Shown here piece by piece: positions 1-11,972 of a DNA stretch of 64,000 nt. The DNA lies in contig JASAMV010009297.1 of assembly GCA_030248065.1 (NCBI GenBank), positions 1-64,000 of the forward strand, read 5' to 3'. The stretch's first letter is position 1. Every line of letters begins with the position of its first letter. The stretch comes from Rhynchonema sp. JSB1_4 (lineage: Eukaryota > Nematoda > Chromadorea > Monhysterida > Xyalidae). The notes below the pieces were generated by a model that searched no databases, was not told the DNA's origin, and was given only the letters and a program-made list of their open reading frames with translations. A program made the translations under genes and the position numbers.

Positions 1-113
1 GTTTGTTCATTCATGATTATCATTGTGTTACGTACACTCGTTTATTTTTCAGGTGTTTTCCGGATCTCGTTGTAGGTCTTTGCGTGAGCTTGCAAATAAA
101 ATTTGAAATTTGA
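1..113 (+). mobile_element. LINE 3' end fragment
   Basis: This is the last ~113 bases of a non-LTR retrotransposon. The same sequence recurs on the opposite strand at about 50358-50470 with about one mismatch, and there it continues into coding sequence for a reverse-transcriptase C-terminus. It ends in a short AAATTTG-like tail. The near identity of the two copies suggests recent activity. The 5' part lies outside the window or was never inserted (5' truncation is usual for LINEs). Confidence 0.7.
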
Positions 114-174
114 AACCCCACCCCAAAGGCTCGAAATCAAAAATAGAACACCCCATTAATTGACCCCCCCCAAT
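114..174. repeat. Fragment of family J element
   Basis: Matches the internal part of the intact J element at 56271-56679 (the block with 'ggctcgaaatcaaaaatagaa' features and 'ccccattaattga'). Both ends are missing. Confidence 0.6.
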
Positions 175-299
175 CAGTGTTGTGGCTACTTTTGCGGGGC
201 GTGTAGGGTACATAGGTGAAAAAAATCGGGGCGGGGGGGGGGAAGGGGGTAGCGTACCAGGCCGGGGCGGGTAGGGTACCATTGGGGCCTGGGGGGGGC
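175..299 (-). mobile_element. Family A element, internally deleted
   Basis: Starts with the family A end CAGTGTTGTGGCTAC and carries the subterminal word (TAGGGTACC / GGGGCGGG) in reverse orientation. The central AT-rich core is missing and the right inverted end is not recognisable. It is a short deletion derivative. Confidence 0.55.
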
Positions 300-356
300 C
301 CCCCACCCAGTGCTGTGGCTGGGGGGGGGGGGGGGGGGTGGGGGGTGTCCCCCCCC

Positions 357-775
357 CAGTGTAGTGGCTGGGGGGGATGGGGGGGATTCCCCCCCTAAGG
401 AGTAGGTACCTTGCAACCACCCCTTGGGGGGGGATGGGGGGGGAAGGGTAGGTACCTTGCAACCACCCCGGAGGGTACCTTGCAACCATAAATTTATGGT
501 TTTTATAGGCAAAAATGGGTGTTTTTCGACCTTAAAACCCCAAAAATCGCGCGCTCCGCGCGCCGACCTCCCGATAATAGCTATTTTGGGCAAATTTTAG
601 GCCAAAATGCAAAAAAGTACCATTTTTTCGGCCAATTTTGCAGAAAAAAAGCATGCAAAAAACACCCTTTTTTCGGACCCCAGGGGTACCTTGCAACCTT
701 CCGGAGGCTGGGTAGGGGGGGTGGTACCTTGCAACCATCTGGATCCATCCCCCCCCCCCAAGGGTACCTTGCAAC
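357..775 (+). mobile_element. Family B MITE, right end missing
   Basis: Begins CAGTGTAGTGGCT and carries the word GGTACCTTGCAACCA at both flanks of an AT-rich core with the palindrome CGCGCTCCGCGCG near 550. Compare the complete copy at 54566-55045, which ends CCACTACACTG; that end is absent here, where a family C element directly follows. Confidence 0.75.
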
Positions 776-1260
776 CAGTGTTGGAGGTACTCTGGAGGGG
801 GGGATACCTACTGTACCGCGCTCGGAGAGGGGGGGATACCTACTGTACCAGAGCCGATGGCCTGGGGGGGGGGGGGGGTTATGGACCTAGGGGGGGGGGG
901 GGGGGGGGGGTTGGGGGGGGGGGGGGGTTAGGTTTTGGGGTGAAAATTTTTTATGTGTTTATTATGTGTGGAATCGTGTGAAAACGTAGTATTTGCGCGC
1001 GTAGCGCGCGAATTTCGGGTAATTTGAGGTAAAAAACACTGATTTTGCACTAATTTCGGCCATTTTGGTCAAAAATTGGCACTTTTGGGGCAAAATCGGG
1101 GGGGATACCTACTGTACCGGGGTGAAAATCGGGGGGATACCTACTGTACCATGCCAAACATCGGGGGATACCTACTGTACCAGGCGAGGGGGGGATACCT
1201 ACTGTACTGGGGGGGGGGGGCCCCCCCAAACCCCCCCCCCCCCCCCCACCTCCAACACTG
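776..1260 (+). mobile_element. Family C hAT-like MITE
   Basis: Perfect inverted ends CAGTGTTGGAGGT and ACCTCCAACACTG. The subterminal word GATACCTACTGTACC occurs twice on the left and four times on the right. The core holds GCGCGCGTAGCGCGCG near 990. A second copy with a perfect 8-bp duplication lies at 19332-19772. Here the flanks do not match, because the B element it joins has lost its right end. Confidence 0.85.
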
Positions 1261-1721
1261 CCCCCCAATGGTACCCTACCCGCCCCGGCCTGGTACGCTA
1301 CCCCCCTACCCTCCCCGCTCTGGTACCCTACCCCCCTACCCGCCCCCGCCCTGGTACCCTACCCGCCCCGATTTTTACCCCCAAAATGCCCATTTTTCGG
1401 TCAAAAATGCCCAAATTTCGACCGAAAACCCTAAAAAGTGCAAAAAATTTCGCGCTGCGCGCGATATGTGTACTTTTTAGTACATAAAAACAGGCACGCA
1501 AAAAAACTTGTGTTGTACCCTACCCGCCCCGAAAAATCTTCCCCCCCCCCCCCCCCCCAAACCGGATTTCCCCCCCCCCCAAGATCCCAGGTACACTACC
1601 CCCCTACCCGCCCCGATTTTTTCCACCTATGTACCCTACCCGCCCCGCAAAAGTAGCCATAGCACTGCCCCCACCCCACCCAGTGATGTGGTTGGGGGGG
1701 GGGGGGGGGATTACCCCCAAC

Positions 1722-2531
1722 CAGAGGTCGCAATCGGGCCGGGTTTGGCCGGCCCGGCCCGGCCCGAGCCCCCAAATCTCCGGCCCGGCCCGGCCCGACC
1801 CGTACCCCCAAATCTCCGGCCCGGCCCGGCCCGAACCCCCAAATCTCCGGCCCGGCCCGGCCCGAATTTTTGGCTCAGATTTTATTTAACCCAATTTTTT
1901 TCATAATTTTTGCGATTTTTGAATCAATTTTTTTTGTTGAACTTTCATTGTTTTCCATGAAAAAGTCGCCAGATAGACAATACCAATGGTGTGGCTGGGG
2001 GGTCCCCCCTAGGTACAGTAGGTAGATGACGCGCCATCCTGGTACAGTACGTAGGTCGCCGCCGCACGGCTGGTACAGTAGGTTGCTATTTTTGGCTCAA
2101 AATGGTATAAAATCCATATTTTTCATTCCAAATAATCGAAAAATTTTGAGGGTTTTAGAGTACATTTTCATCTAAACTTGGACATGAAAAATTTTGTTCC
2201 CCCTAGCTCGGCCGGTCGGTACAGTAGGTAGGTTGATTTCAGGCCTTTCTGGTGGCACAGTAGGTTGATTGCACGCCTGGGTAGCCACACGACTGGACAA
2301 TACTGATCACTTACTTTCTGAATCCGTCAGAAATTTTAGTATTTTGGACAAAAAACTCCCACTTTTTCAGTAAAATAAGTCACTTCAGAAGCTTCGGGCC
2401 GGGGTGCCCGGCCCGGCCCGGCCCGACCCTCCAAATCTCCGGCCCGGCCCGGCCCGAGCCAAAAGCCCAAAATCGCGGCCCGGCCCGGCTCGGCCCGGCC
2501 CGAGGTCGGGCCGGCCCGATTGCGACCTCTG
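1722..2531 (+). mobile_element. Family F GGCCC-rich element
   Basis: Ends CAGAGGTCGCAATCGG and CCGATTGCGACCTCTG are perfect inverted repeats. The 8-bp duplication CCCCCAAC lies at 1714-1721 and 2532-2539. Its subterminal parts are runs of the unit GGCCCGGCCC. Interrupted at 1984-2295 by a family E element. Other copies lie at about 3152 and 17360. The 8-bp duplication and CAG end fit hAT. Confidence 0.85.
1984..2295 (+). mobile_element. Family E MITE inside F
   Basis: Starts CAATGGTGTGGCTGG and ends GTAGCCACACGACTG. Flanked by GACAATAC at 1976-1983 and 2296-2303, a perfect 8-bp duplication. The uninterrupted F copy near 17530 shows the empty site. Contains the word GGTACAGTAGGTAGGTTG in degraded form. 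Confidence 0.85.
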
Positions 2532-2887
2532 CCCCCAACTGCTAGGTAGCTTTCTTGCTCCGAAACCCATACCCCCCCAAACTGGCTAGCTAGTAGCTAG
2601 CTTTCTTGCTTCGGTCATCAAGTAATAAAAGTGTTGATTTTAGTGCCAAAATGACCATATTATGGGCCAAAATGGTCAAATTCGTTCAAATTTTCTCACA
2701 CGTGTACAAAAATACGCATTTTAAGGCTTATTTTAGCATAATTTAGACCATATTTTATACCCCTGTTTTTGACTTCTGGACCAATACCCCACCCCCCAAA
2801 TCGGGGTACCCGGCTAGCTAGCTAGCTTTCTTGTGCCGGACCCCTCCAGCTAGCTAGCTTTCTTGCTCGGACCAACTACATCACTGC

Positions 2888-3151
2888 CCCCCCAGCCACA
2901 GCACTGCCCCCAATTAATAGAACCCCACCCCCAGCCTCAACCTTCACCGTACCACAGATCAGTGGCATGTTAGGGCTGTGTTGTTGTGTCAAACGTTGTT
3001 TGAGCTTGCGAACGCAACAGAATACAGCTTTTTAAGCATAATTGCCGCTGTTAAAGTCAGAAAGTACCCAAAATAAGCCATTTTAGGGGAATTTATTAAC
3101 CTTAACCATGATTTTTTTCGTCTTGGGGCCAAATGAAAAATATAACCCCCA
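2888..3151 (+). repeat. Family A end plus J fragment
   Basis: Holds a right end of family A (CAGCCACAGCACTG, to 2905), then the interior of family J: the AATTAATAGAACCCCACC block and the stretch matching 16190-16270 and 56395-56470. Both are remnants. Confidence 0.6.
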
Positions 3152-3759
3152 CAGAGATCGGAAACGGGCCGGGTAAAGTCGGCCCGGCCCGGCCCGGTGG
3201 AGGGCTGCAGGTCGGCCCGGCCCGGCCCGTTTTGGCTTGAGGCAATGGTGTAGCTGGGGGGGGGGGAGTGGGGGGGTCCCCCCCTAGGTACAGTAGGTAG
3301 GTTGCCGCCCCTCACCTGGTACAGTAGGTAGGTTGCCGCCCCTCCCCTGGTACAGTAGGTAGGTTGCCGCCCCACCTAACTTTTCACCCAAAACATTCAT
3401 TTTTGGCTTAAAATTGCATAAAATTAGCATATTTGTCTGCAAATAGGCGAAAAATCGCGCGCTGCACGCGAAATTAGTGTTTTGGGCCACATTTTCTTCA
3501 GTATTTAGACATAAAAAATTTCGGTTTCCAGATGACCCCCCCCAAGTGGTACGACCCCCCCCAGCTCGGCTGGTACAGTAGGTAGGTTGCCGCCCCGAAT
3601 TTTGGGTGGTACAGTAGGTTGCCGCCCCGCCTGGGTAGCTACACCACTGGCTTGAGGTCGGCCCGGCCCGGCCCGGTCAGCCAATTTTCAAGGGCCGAAA
3701 ACTGAAAAAGTCTAAAAAGCTGAAAAAAATTCGAAAATTTTCTGCAGAATACTTGTTTT
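3152..3759 (+). mobile_element. Family F fragment with E insertion
   Basis: Starts CAGAGATCGGAAACGGGCC, a diverged F end, followed by GGCCCGGCCC units that resume after the E element at 3650. The right F end is not recognised. Confidence 0.6.
3243..3649 (+). mobile_element. Family E hAT-like MITE
   Basis: Starts CAATGGTGTAGCTGG, ends GTAGCTACACCACTG. Perfect 8-bp duplication GCTTGAGG at 3235-3242 and 3650-3657. Three left copies and two right copies of the word GGTACAGTAGGTAGGTTGCC. The core has GCGCGCTGCACGCG near 3455. Confidence 0.9.
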
Positions 3760-4349
3760 CACTGGTGCAGCTGGGCGGAAGGGGTAGGTAGGTAGATTAA
3801 CGCGCCATCCTGATGCAGTACGTAAGTTGCCGCCCCGGCTGGTACAGTATAGTAAATTTCTAAATTCGCTGCCGCACAATAAAGTACGCCGCATGGTTAA
3901 TGTCAAGTTCTAAACCCGAATGCTAGCCACGCACAGTTCTGAAACATCGCGCACGGCTGCTTGGCTGGCTGGCAAGCTGCACGTGTGTCTGCTGCCGGAA
4001 TGTTTCAAGGGTTGGTTTTCGGGTTTAGAACTTGACATTAACTATGCGGCGTATTTTATTGTGCGGCGACGAATTTAGAAATTTACTGTAGTAGGTATAA
4101 TTTTTGGCTCAAAATGGTTTAAAATCGGTATTTTTCACTCCATGCAGGCGAAAAATCGCGCGTTACGCGCGAAGTTATCGCTTAAGAGTACATTATCATC
4201 AATATGTATACATAAAAATTTTGTTCCCGGATGACCCCCCTAGCTCGGCCGGTTGGTAGGTACAGTAGGTAAGGTTGATTGCAGGCAGGCTTGTTTGGTG
4301 GTACAGTGTGTTGATTGCAAAGGCCTGGGTATGGGTAGCTACACCACTG
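3760..4349 (+). mobile_element. Old family E copy
   Basis: Degraded ends CACTGGTGCAGCT and GTAGCTACACCACTG. The flanking octamers cttgtttt and cttctttc agree at 6 of 8 positions, as expected for an old duplication. The core keeps GCGCGTTACGCGCG near 4160. Interrupted by a foldback element at 3850-4088. Confidence 0.65.
3850..4088. mobile_element. Foldback MITE with TA duplication
   Basis: About 75 bases at each end are inverted copies (left begins TAGTAAATTTCTAAATTCG, right ends CGAATTTAGAAATTTACTG). It sits between TA dinucleotides at 3848-3849 and 4089-4090 in an old E copy. TA duplication fits Tc1/mariner-type elements. A fragment of the end recurs near 56153. Confidence 0.7.
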
Positions 4350-4824
4350 CTTCTTTCTTCAAAACGATGACTGAAAAGATCAAGAACTAGGAAATGTTAA
4401 TGCTCGAAGCCCAAAAATTTTGAAAATTTTGGTTCAAAAAGTGGTAATTTCGTTCGAATTTAGGCATACCGGGCCGGACCGGTCCCCCCAAATCTCAACC
4501 CATACCAAGGAGGGTAACCCCCAACCCCCCCCCCTAACGACACCTTAGCAATTGCTGCCATTTAGTGGCAAAAAAACTGTTCTTTGAAGAACATGGGTCC
4601 TGGAAGCAATACGGGTGATATTGCATCCTCAAGAAAATTTTTCGCCCTTTTAGGCCAAGAAACATTTTTTTCGGAAAAATAAATAATTGGCAATTTTCTG
4701 GTAATTCTTCTGGAAATTTGTGCGACTCCGGAACAAAACGGTTTTTCCCTTTTCTCCGCAATTAAAATTGTTTTTCCCAGTATTCACTAAACCAGGCTTA
4801 ATTTTTGCAGAAAACAGCTGCTCA

Positions 4825-7800
4825 ATGGCTGACGAAGATCACGACAACATCAAGGTGGAGCCAAGTGGTGATATTGACTTGTATGGAGACACAGAGAATG
4901 AGATTCTTGGTGAAACGCATGAAGACGACGCGTTAGGAAATGGGGAAATTGACGAGGATGCACTCCTTCGATCGGGTAAGTACGTACCGACGAGGGAGAC
5001 CCTCCCATTTCAAATGATGCAAAATTATCTGTTGCGGTAGGTGACGACGAGGAGCCGACAGCAGCGCCAGGCGAGGAGAACGCGGCAGCCGACAGTGACC
5101 TTCTTGACGCTGTGCTTACCGAACCAGCTGGTGCCGTGTCAAGCACGACTGGATCGACTAGTGAACCGGTCGAATCGCCTGTCAGACAAGCAACTACATC
5201 TGGTGCGCAGGGCTGAAAAAAAATTTTTCTTGGAGCACTGTTTTTAAAAAAAACAAAAAAATAATTTTTTTTGAAAAAATTTTTCAATTAGAAAAAGCAG
5301 CCCAAACGCCGCTTCAGATGAAACGGAGGCGCTACACAAAATTTTTTGAAAACTCAAAATTTCTAGTCACGTGACCCCTCACATGGGGCTCATCATAATC
5401 AACGCATGTACGAAGGCGATTCGGTTATTCTGGCGGGATCTGATCGTGACGTGGACTTGGCACGACTATTTTATTTATCAGTGTTTGTCGGTAGCATAAA
5501 ATATCATGCGGACGTGATGCCGACTAACTGCGTAGATTGTCGCAGAATACTAAATTTCACGTGCCAAACATAGATGATAGCGATTCAATGACGATATTAA
5601 ACGATTACCGTTTATGTATTGTAGCCAGTGGTGTCCTTGGGAAATCAAAGAGTCAGGATACCGGATACCCAAAATCCAAAATTTTCGAATACCGGATACC
5701 CAAAATGAAAACTCTCGCATACCAGGGGGCGTTGCCCCCAAAATAAAAAATCTCTGATACCCAGGGGGGTTGTTTAAAAAACGTTCAATTTTTTTAGAGG
5801 AAAATTGAGCAAAATTGGCGTTGGAAGCGCAAAAAAATAGTTATTTTTTGGGGTTATGCTTGCGCCAGCAAGCGATTTTGAGCATTTTGGCGATAAAAAT
5901 GGGCGATTTTTACGGTTTATGGCAGGCATGCACTGACTTATCATTTAAAAACTTCATCATCACTTTTTATGAGTAATTGTGGCGGTGAGACCAAGCGCCG
6001 CAGGCGCGATTTTGGGAAATTTGACCCAACCTAGAATAAAGTTTCAAAAATAATTTTGCCTCAAAAAGGTCATATTTGGAAGCCATTTTATTTTTCCGAA
6101 AAACTCATGTTTTTAATTAGAAAAACCAGAATATCTGACTCTTCAAAAAAATTTGTTTCAATCAACCATTGTTTTGTTGGTATGTGCGCACCACCAAAAA
6201 AATACCGTCGTCTGGTTTATCCAGTTTCGATTTTTTATCTGCCTTCCCTGGTGTTTCAGGTACACATAGTACGAGTCACGGGTCGGGTCGTCGTTATTGT
6301 GTGTATGTAGGCAACATGACGTGGTGGACGACCGATCAGGATTTGTGGGAGCTGGCTGAGACGCAGGTCGGCATCGACGACATTGTTGATGTGAAGTTCT
6401 ACGATAATCGCGCTAATGGACAGTCGAAAGGTGCGGTTGAGTTGAGTGATGCCCTAAGATGCGTATCAAACCTGTTCATCTATCCTTTACCTTTATACAC
6501 AGATATCCGATCTTCTTTTGGTCGTGTAACGTTTTGTACTAAGAAAAGGATATTTCGAGATTTGCTGATGGCAAAAGTTTGATCTGGCAAATAATTTTCT
6601 TGTCAACCTTGTGAAAACAAAAACAACTTTATGTCGTCACTGTCAGTAGCTGTTGAAATGCATTTAGCCAGTCGTGCATTTTGGCACTAAAATCAACATT
6701 TTTTGTTTGATGTCCGGACATGGTAGACATAGATAGCTTGGTTTGGGGTACTGATTTTTTCGGTAGACATACTGTAGCTGAAGCTGACCCAGGTTTGGGA
6801 GTATTATCCCCATACCCCCACTGCGTCACTGGTGTTTGTTCATCAAGCAGTTTAACATCAGCCACGTTCGAAGTTTCTGAACAATTTGCTTAAAACCCCC
6901 TTGTTCTTCAGGCTACGCGTTGATCGTAATGGGCAGTGACGCAAGTCAACGTGCGGTACTCGAGAAAATGGGTGAACAAATGTTGCACGGTCAGAAGCTG
7001 GTGGCATTGCCGTACAGCAAACAGTCGCAAGCCACGCTTGAAGCAGCCACCAAACAGGACGATCGACGAGCGAAAAAGGATCAACAGCAAATGCAACCAA
7101 TGCATCAACAGCAAATGCAACAACCGGTATGTCACATCAAAAACTTGAAGTGATACACTATCATAAATGAACAACAGTCATTTTTTAATCGAAAGAATCG
7201 AACCTGATGTCAGTTTGTAGTCTACGACAGCAGAGCACCTTGTTAGCTGAAGCTAGTCCTTGCAGTCCATCGACAGGGAGGGAGACGTCCCATACTTCTG
7301 CAATACAATCTAATTGACCCCATATTTGAGGGCAACGAGAACTTCCTCGGCACGATACGTATCGGAAGTGCAGTGGCGGGTCAAGCACCGCCACAACCTC
7401 GCCCAATGGTCAACGCCGGTCCCCCGATGGTGATGCAAGCCGGCCCACCCATGATGCGAACAGTTGTGTCCGTTGGTGGACCGAGAATGATGGGTCAACC
7501 AATGGTCATGCAAGCGCCGCAGCATATGCAGGTTCGGCAATTAACATCCCACCGTCAAATATTATTTCAATTTTATCCTTCATTCCCTTTTCAGCCGACT
7601 CGAATCACAGCCATGCCACAACGTCCAATGGCAGGCCCTCCACCAATGACTGGTCAACCGCCACCCGGAAGTCAGTCTTGTCTTTTTCTGGGACGTAAAA
7701 ATTTTTTGCCGTTTGGTATTTTGGGTTAAAATAATGTCAGTTCGGTTTATTTTGGCAGTGATGCGCGGTCCCCCGCCCAACTACGCACACGCACCGCCGG

Positions 7801-9112
7801 TGATGCGAGCGGGACCGCCCACCAATCAACCACCACCCGGATTTCCACCATCGGGAGCCTATGTCAATCCGAACGTGTACCCCGGTGTGGGTGGACATCC
7901 GAATGCACCGCCACAACAACAAGTAGGCTTGAGCGAACGGTTTATGTCTTGTCATTCTTACCTGGTTACTCCAGAATTTGGAACCGGAACAAGGTCTGGC
8001 TGGTGGTTCCCCGACGTTTTCCAACGTGATGACCAATCCAAGCCCGTCTTCCGTTGGTCATGGGACTTTTTGTATGATGGATGACTGTTTCGAGATGTTT
8101 ACTCATGCTGTTTGTTCGACCGGTATTATAGTCACCTGTAAGAATTACACCAGTCGAAAGTTGTGGCTTGTCCAGACCGGAACAATTAAACAAGCAATTT
8201 AATGCCAGCCATAGCCATTTGGTTGGTTCGGCAGCTTTCCACGCAACACCTATCCATTTCACTTCACACCCAGGACCCGCCATTGTCCGAGGCCGAATTC
8301 GAGGAGATCATGAATCGCAACCGTACCGTCTCATCATCGGCCATCTCGCGTGCTGTTAGTGACGCCGCCGCTGGTGACTACCCGTCGGCCATCGAGACCT
8401 TGGTCACTGCAATTTCGCTCATACGACAGTCGCGTGTGTCGCACGACGATCGATGCAAAGTACTCATATCGTCACTACAGGTTGCTATTCAAATTTATGC
8501 AGCGCAGCATTCAGAGTACAAACGTTACAATGAGCTGTGTCAAACTGGCTACCACGATCGGATCTGCTGTTGTCACGTTTATTATTTTTGGATCACTTGC
8601 CATTTTGTGGTCAAAAATGGTCAAATGTTCTTATATTTTTACTGATATGCAGAAAATTACCCTTTCTAAGGGCTATCTTAGCATAATTTCACCTATTTTT
8701 ATACCTCTGGTTTTGACCTCGGGCTCGGACCAACTGCATCACTGCATACCACTGATTTTGCACTGCGTAAAACTTCTTCCACACGTCTGATAAAAACAGC
8801 TCTTACGCTGGCAGGCAAGCGTTTTTTCTCGAGATTTTTTTGGTTTTGGCAAATGTCGATTGGTTTCCTTCCAAAAATTGCAAGCAGCGCAGTTTCATCG
8901 AAGCCCACGCACAGGACACACTGCACGGCATCGAGGCCAAGTCGTACACACGTGGTCGTGGCAGCAAGGACAGGTCACGTGATCGATCACGATCACCGAA
9001 TGACCGATCGCACAAACGACGTCGTCGAATGTCGCGATCGCGCTCTCGTTCACGCGAACGGCCGTCGTACGAATATGATTCGCGTCAGGGCGGGCAGACT
9101 CGACGATACTAG
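4825..9112 (+). CDS. CPSF6 homologue (cleavage factor Im 68 kDa)
   Basis: RNA-binding partner of CFIm25 in pre-mRNA 3'-end cleavage; acts in the nucleus and helps choose poly(A) sites. Exons read: 4825-4975, 5041-5202, 6260-6430, 6912-7126, 7374-7531, 7595-7670, 7759-7922, 7975-about 8137, about 8274-8480, 8915-9112. Order of parts: acidic N-terminus (MADEDHDN), RRM from about residue 117 with [10 protein letters not shown] and NRANGQSKG, Pro/Met/Gln-rich middle, the family block [13 protein letters not shown] through [11 protein letters not shown], then an Arg/Ser tail with repeated SRSRS. This order and these motifs are those of animal CPSF6. Phases agree at most junctions, but exon 4 ends in phase 0 and exon 5 as drawn needs phase 1. 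Either a weak donor at 7131 (GTCACA) or a small missed exon is used. The start of exon 9 may also be 8209. Introns contain transposon remnants. Confidence 0.93.
5640..6010 (+). repeat. Transposon remnant in CPSF6 intron 2
   Basis: Begins after CAGTGGTGTCC near 5621 and contains repeated GGATACC/ATACCCAAAA words followed by an AT-rich part with GCGCCGCAGGCGCG near 5993. This is the same plan as the small elements elsewhere in the window, but ends and duplication are not clear. Confidence 0.4.
8568..8745 (+). repeat. Family V fragment in CPSF6 intron
   Basis: Matches 2640-2886: the stretch around TTAGCATAATTT and the right end CGGACCAACTGCATCACTG. Lies in the last CPSF6 intron, so this element entered a gene. 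Confidence 0.6.
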
Positions 9113-11970
9113 CACAGGTATGTGTGGGCATTATGGGGGTATTATTTGGATTTGGTAAAAAGGGTGCTTGGTACGTCAACACACGATTCGATCTCGATTG
9201 TATGAGGTGTTTCACTCAAACAGTAAATTATTGTGTCCATGAGCAACATTATACATACGTCAGGTTCGCCATTGTAAAAATGCTCAGACCTCTGCTGAAA
9301 CTGGTGTTTTTATTGTATTTATCAATTTATCCCACTTGTAAACCCATGTGGCATACAGATTACGAAATTGTAAACCGAAATCCAAAATTGTTAACTTTAT
9401 CTGTTTAGCATCTACGTCGTCAGGTTCCCATCACTGTTGTGTACCAACGTAATCTACAATTAAACGACTCTATTGTTATTGTTCACATCAAGCAAAATAT
9501 TTTGCAAAATGCTGGAACTGGTTCGTGTTGAAATGTGGAACTCCGATTATTCTTTTGTGAGAAAAATGATGGCCCCGCTCTCATGTATCGTTCGTTGTTC
9601 ACACCACCAAGAACTGGATTGGACGGAGGAGGACTAATTGGAATTCAAGGTAACGTTTGATGGTAAGTTTGAATGTCACGTGGTCAACATACAACAATCA
9701 TTGGACATTGCCTGCGAAATTGGAGTAAAATTAAGTGTAGTCTACCTTCTTCATAGTGACATCTTCGGCACCCTCATGGCCCATCGACAAAAAGTATTCA
9801 TCATACGGAGATTGAAGAGTCACTATAAAAAAGGGCTCACTGTGTCACAGTACAAGTGTCGATTGTCCTTGAATTTTGCGTATTTCATCGCCGTTAGTTG
9901 ATGTTTATTTTTTAGTCAAGTAAATCAAGTGTATGTAGACCTTTTCTTTAAAACATTATTAACTAGCTTGTGTACTGTCATCATTCAGCACAGCAGTCTA
10001 CATGGCTGATGCTGTTGGTTTCGTTATCGTCATTGTATTACCGTTTCGTGTTGGTTGGTTCTGATAACAATGTGTAAGTAACCCTGTGTAAGACTTGTAC
10101 CCTATTTTCTCAGTAACTTTGTTTTAAACGGGGTTTCTGTTTTGTGAACTTGGATTACTAAAAGCTTTTTGCCACATTTTCTTCGACTTGGGTATTTTTT
10201 GTCGTTTTTTCTGTTTAGTTAGTCGAATTCTTCTATTGCTTGGTATTCGTGTTGTTTTGCGGTTGTTGTGTTGCTACTTCGTGTATTTTCGTCTTTTATA
10301 TGTGCTGTTAAAATAAAACTGGAAAATTGTCTTCAATTTATGATGTGGATTTGAAGTATTAACACAATTTTTCTAATGCCATGCTAATTTTGCAATGGAC
10401 TTTTTGTCATTGTGGTAATTGCAACAGAGTCTTATGCACATGCCCTTTTCATGCTCACACGTTGTCCCTGATAATTGTGTGATTATCGGAGTCACATCAT
10501 GCAGAAATTTGCTATGTTTCAACTTCCTTTTTTGCGCTTCCGTATTTTATTTCCCTGTGTGAGAAAATGCATGTGTTTTGTAGGATCGGGTGGGAAATCT
10601 CGACGACACCTTCATGTCAGTCAGCCAAATTTTGATGTTAGACGTTATGTTGCATACGGCTGCCTGAAAAATCGTCACTTTGTACCTGTGCTTTTCTTTT
10701 GTGGTATAATGATTGGTAGGTAGTGTTTTAGTGACCTGCTGTCAATCGCTCTATGCGACCATATATATCAGCGCGCACAATTCGTTGTATATCTAGTACG
10801 GTTTTGTATACCTGAATGAGGCGCCATCGTGAGTTACACACATGATAGCACACAACAAAAAGTCGTAGTGGTTCACTTTTTAGCTTATTTTTAGCGTCCA
10901 CACCGAATCGCCGATCAAGTTGATCTTATCGACCTTCACTGTTGCGATCTCTGAAAGAAAGCTGTGATATTTTTTTCATTTTGTGCTTTTTCTGTTTATT
11001 GTGACCGTATTTCGGTGTCCATGTATTGCTTTCATCATTCAAGCCGGTTTGACTCACTGGGTACTCTTGTTGTGTAACGATCACGAGTAACGATCATCGC
11101 AGGTTGGCAGCAGTTTCATTGATCTTTAAAATTGTTCGTACGACTATTGCTGTTCTTGGGATTGTCGTATTGGACGTCTAAAACGCACCAAACTGGTTGA
11201 AACAATGAGCTGCTTGATTCACATGTTTTCATCAATTGCCCGAGCAAGTGGCCCAATTGCGTTTTCGCTTTGTTGTCCCGAAAAATTTCACTCACATAAA
11301 ACATCTGATTATGATATGTACACAAATGCGTCAAAGTTGCAAATCAAGTGGCTCATCGTGGATGGGTATCAACCGTGATAATCGATCGGTCTATGCGTCC
11401 GAGGAATGTGTATAGTGGGGGTAATCTACATCAGAAATACAGTCAGGCTGATATACTGGGTACTTCAGGTTCAAGTGAGTATGCAGAACTTCAATGCGTC
11501 TATGTCCCACACACCGATCGATCATCGGTTGACATCGCAGTGATCGCTTATCACACACCTTCAATATTTGAATAGCACAGGAAACGTAATCCAAGAACAA
11601 CGATCGAATCATGTACAGGTGAAATAATGACTGGATTGATAAGAATTCACGAATCGCGATGTTGCCTGATCAGTCAAGGCAATCAGCCAGACAACAGGCA
11701 CAGCAACACGCAGCCAGTGCTGTTAGACAACATTCGGTTCCGCTATATCCACCACCGCGACCCGTGTTGCGTGGTTGACCTGGTGCCATTGGCTGTTGGA
11801 CGTATCTGAAACGTCATTCTTGCTGGTTTTCTAATTTACAGTCAGGACACGACCGCACATGTGACAGTGCTATTTCAATGTCAATATAATGTATTATTGC
11901 AATGTCTCGGTCCGGTGTGCTCGCAAACCACGCAGTACTGTTGGACCACGTTCGATATCGGCCAGGTTAC
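9113..11970. other. No gene recognised; CPSF6 3' region
   Basis: Only short open frames with no recognisable protein. An AATAAA at 10312-10317 could end a long CPSF6 3' UTR, but no nearer signal was found and this is not certain. Nothing else recognised. Confidence 0.4.
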
Positions 11971-11972
11971 TA

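Larger units (their letters stand above)
308..1667 (+). mobile_element. Family A hAT-like MITE, interrupted
   Basis: Left end CAGTGCTGTGGCT at 308, right end AGCCATAGCACTG ending at 1667. The 8-bp duplication CCCCCACC lies at 300-307 and again at 1668-1675, so the outer element is intact. The body is split by an insertion at 357-1260. The remaining parts (308-356 and 1261-1667) hold poly-G/poly-C, several copies of a TGGTACCCTACCCGCCCC word and an AT-rich core with a GCGCTGCGCGC palindrome near 1450. No coding capacity, so it must be mobilised in trans. The 8-bp duplication and CAGTG end point to the hAT superfamily; the autonomous partner is not seen. Confidence 0.85.
1681..2886 (+). mobile_element. 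Family V element, host of a nest
   Basis: Ends CAGTGATGTGGTTGG and CCAACTACATCACTG are inverted copies of each other. The right half (about 2540-2880) has the repeated word TAGCTTTCTTGC and an AT-rich core. A related right end with the same flanking sequence lies in a CPSF6 intron (about 8568-8745). Most of the left half is occupied by an inserted family F element. No clear target duplication is visible because the flanks are poly-C. Confidence 0.7.

Noticed and set aside
49..593. Several Pro-rich and Gly-rich open frames
   Set aside because: They come from poly-C/poly-G tracts of transposons; the same happens at 1050-1900, 52060-52400 and 53600-54750.
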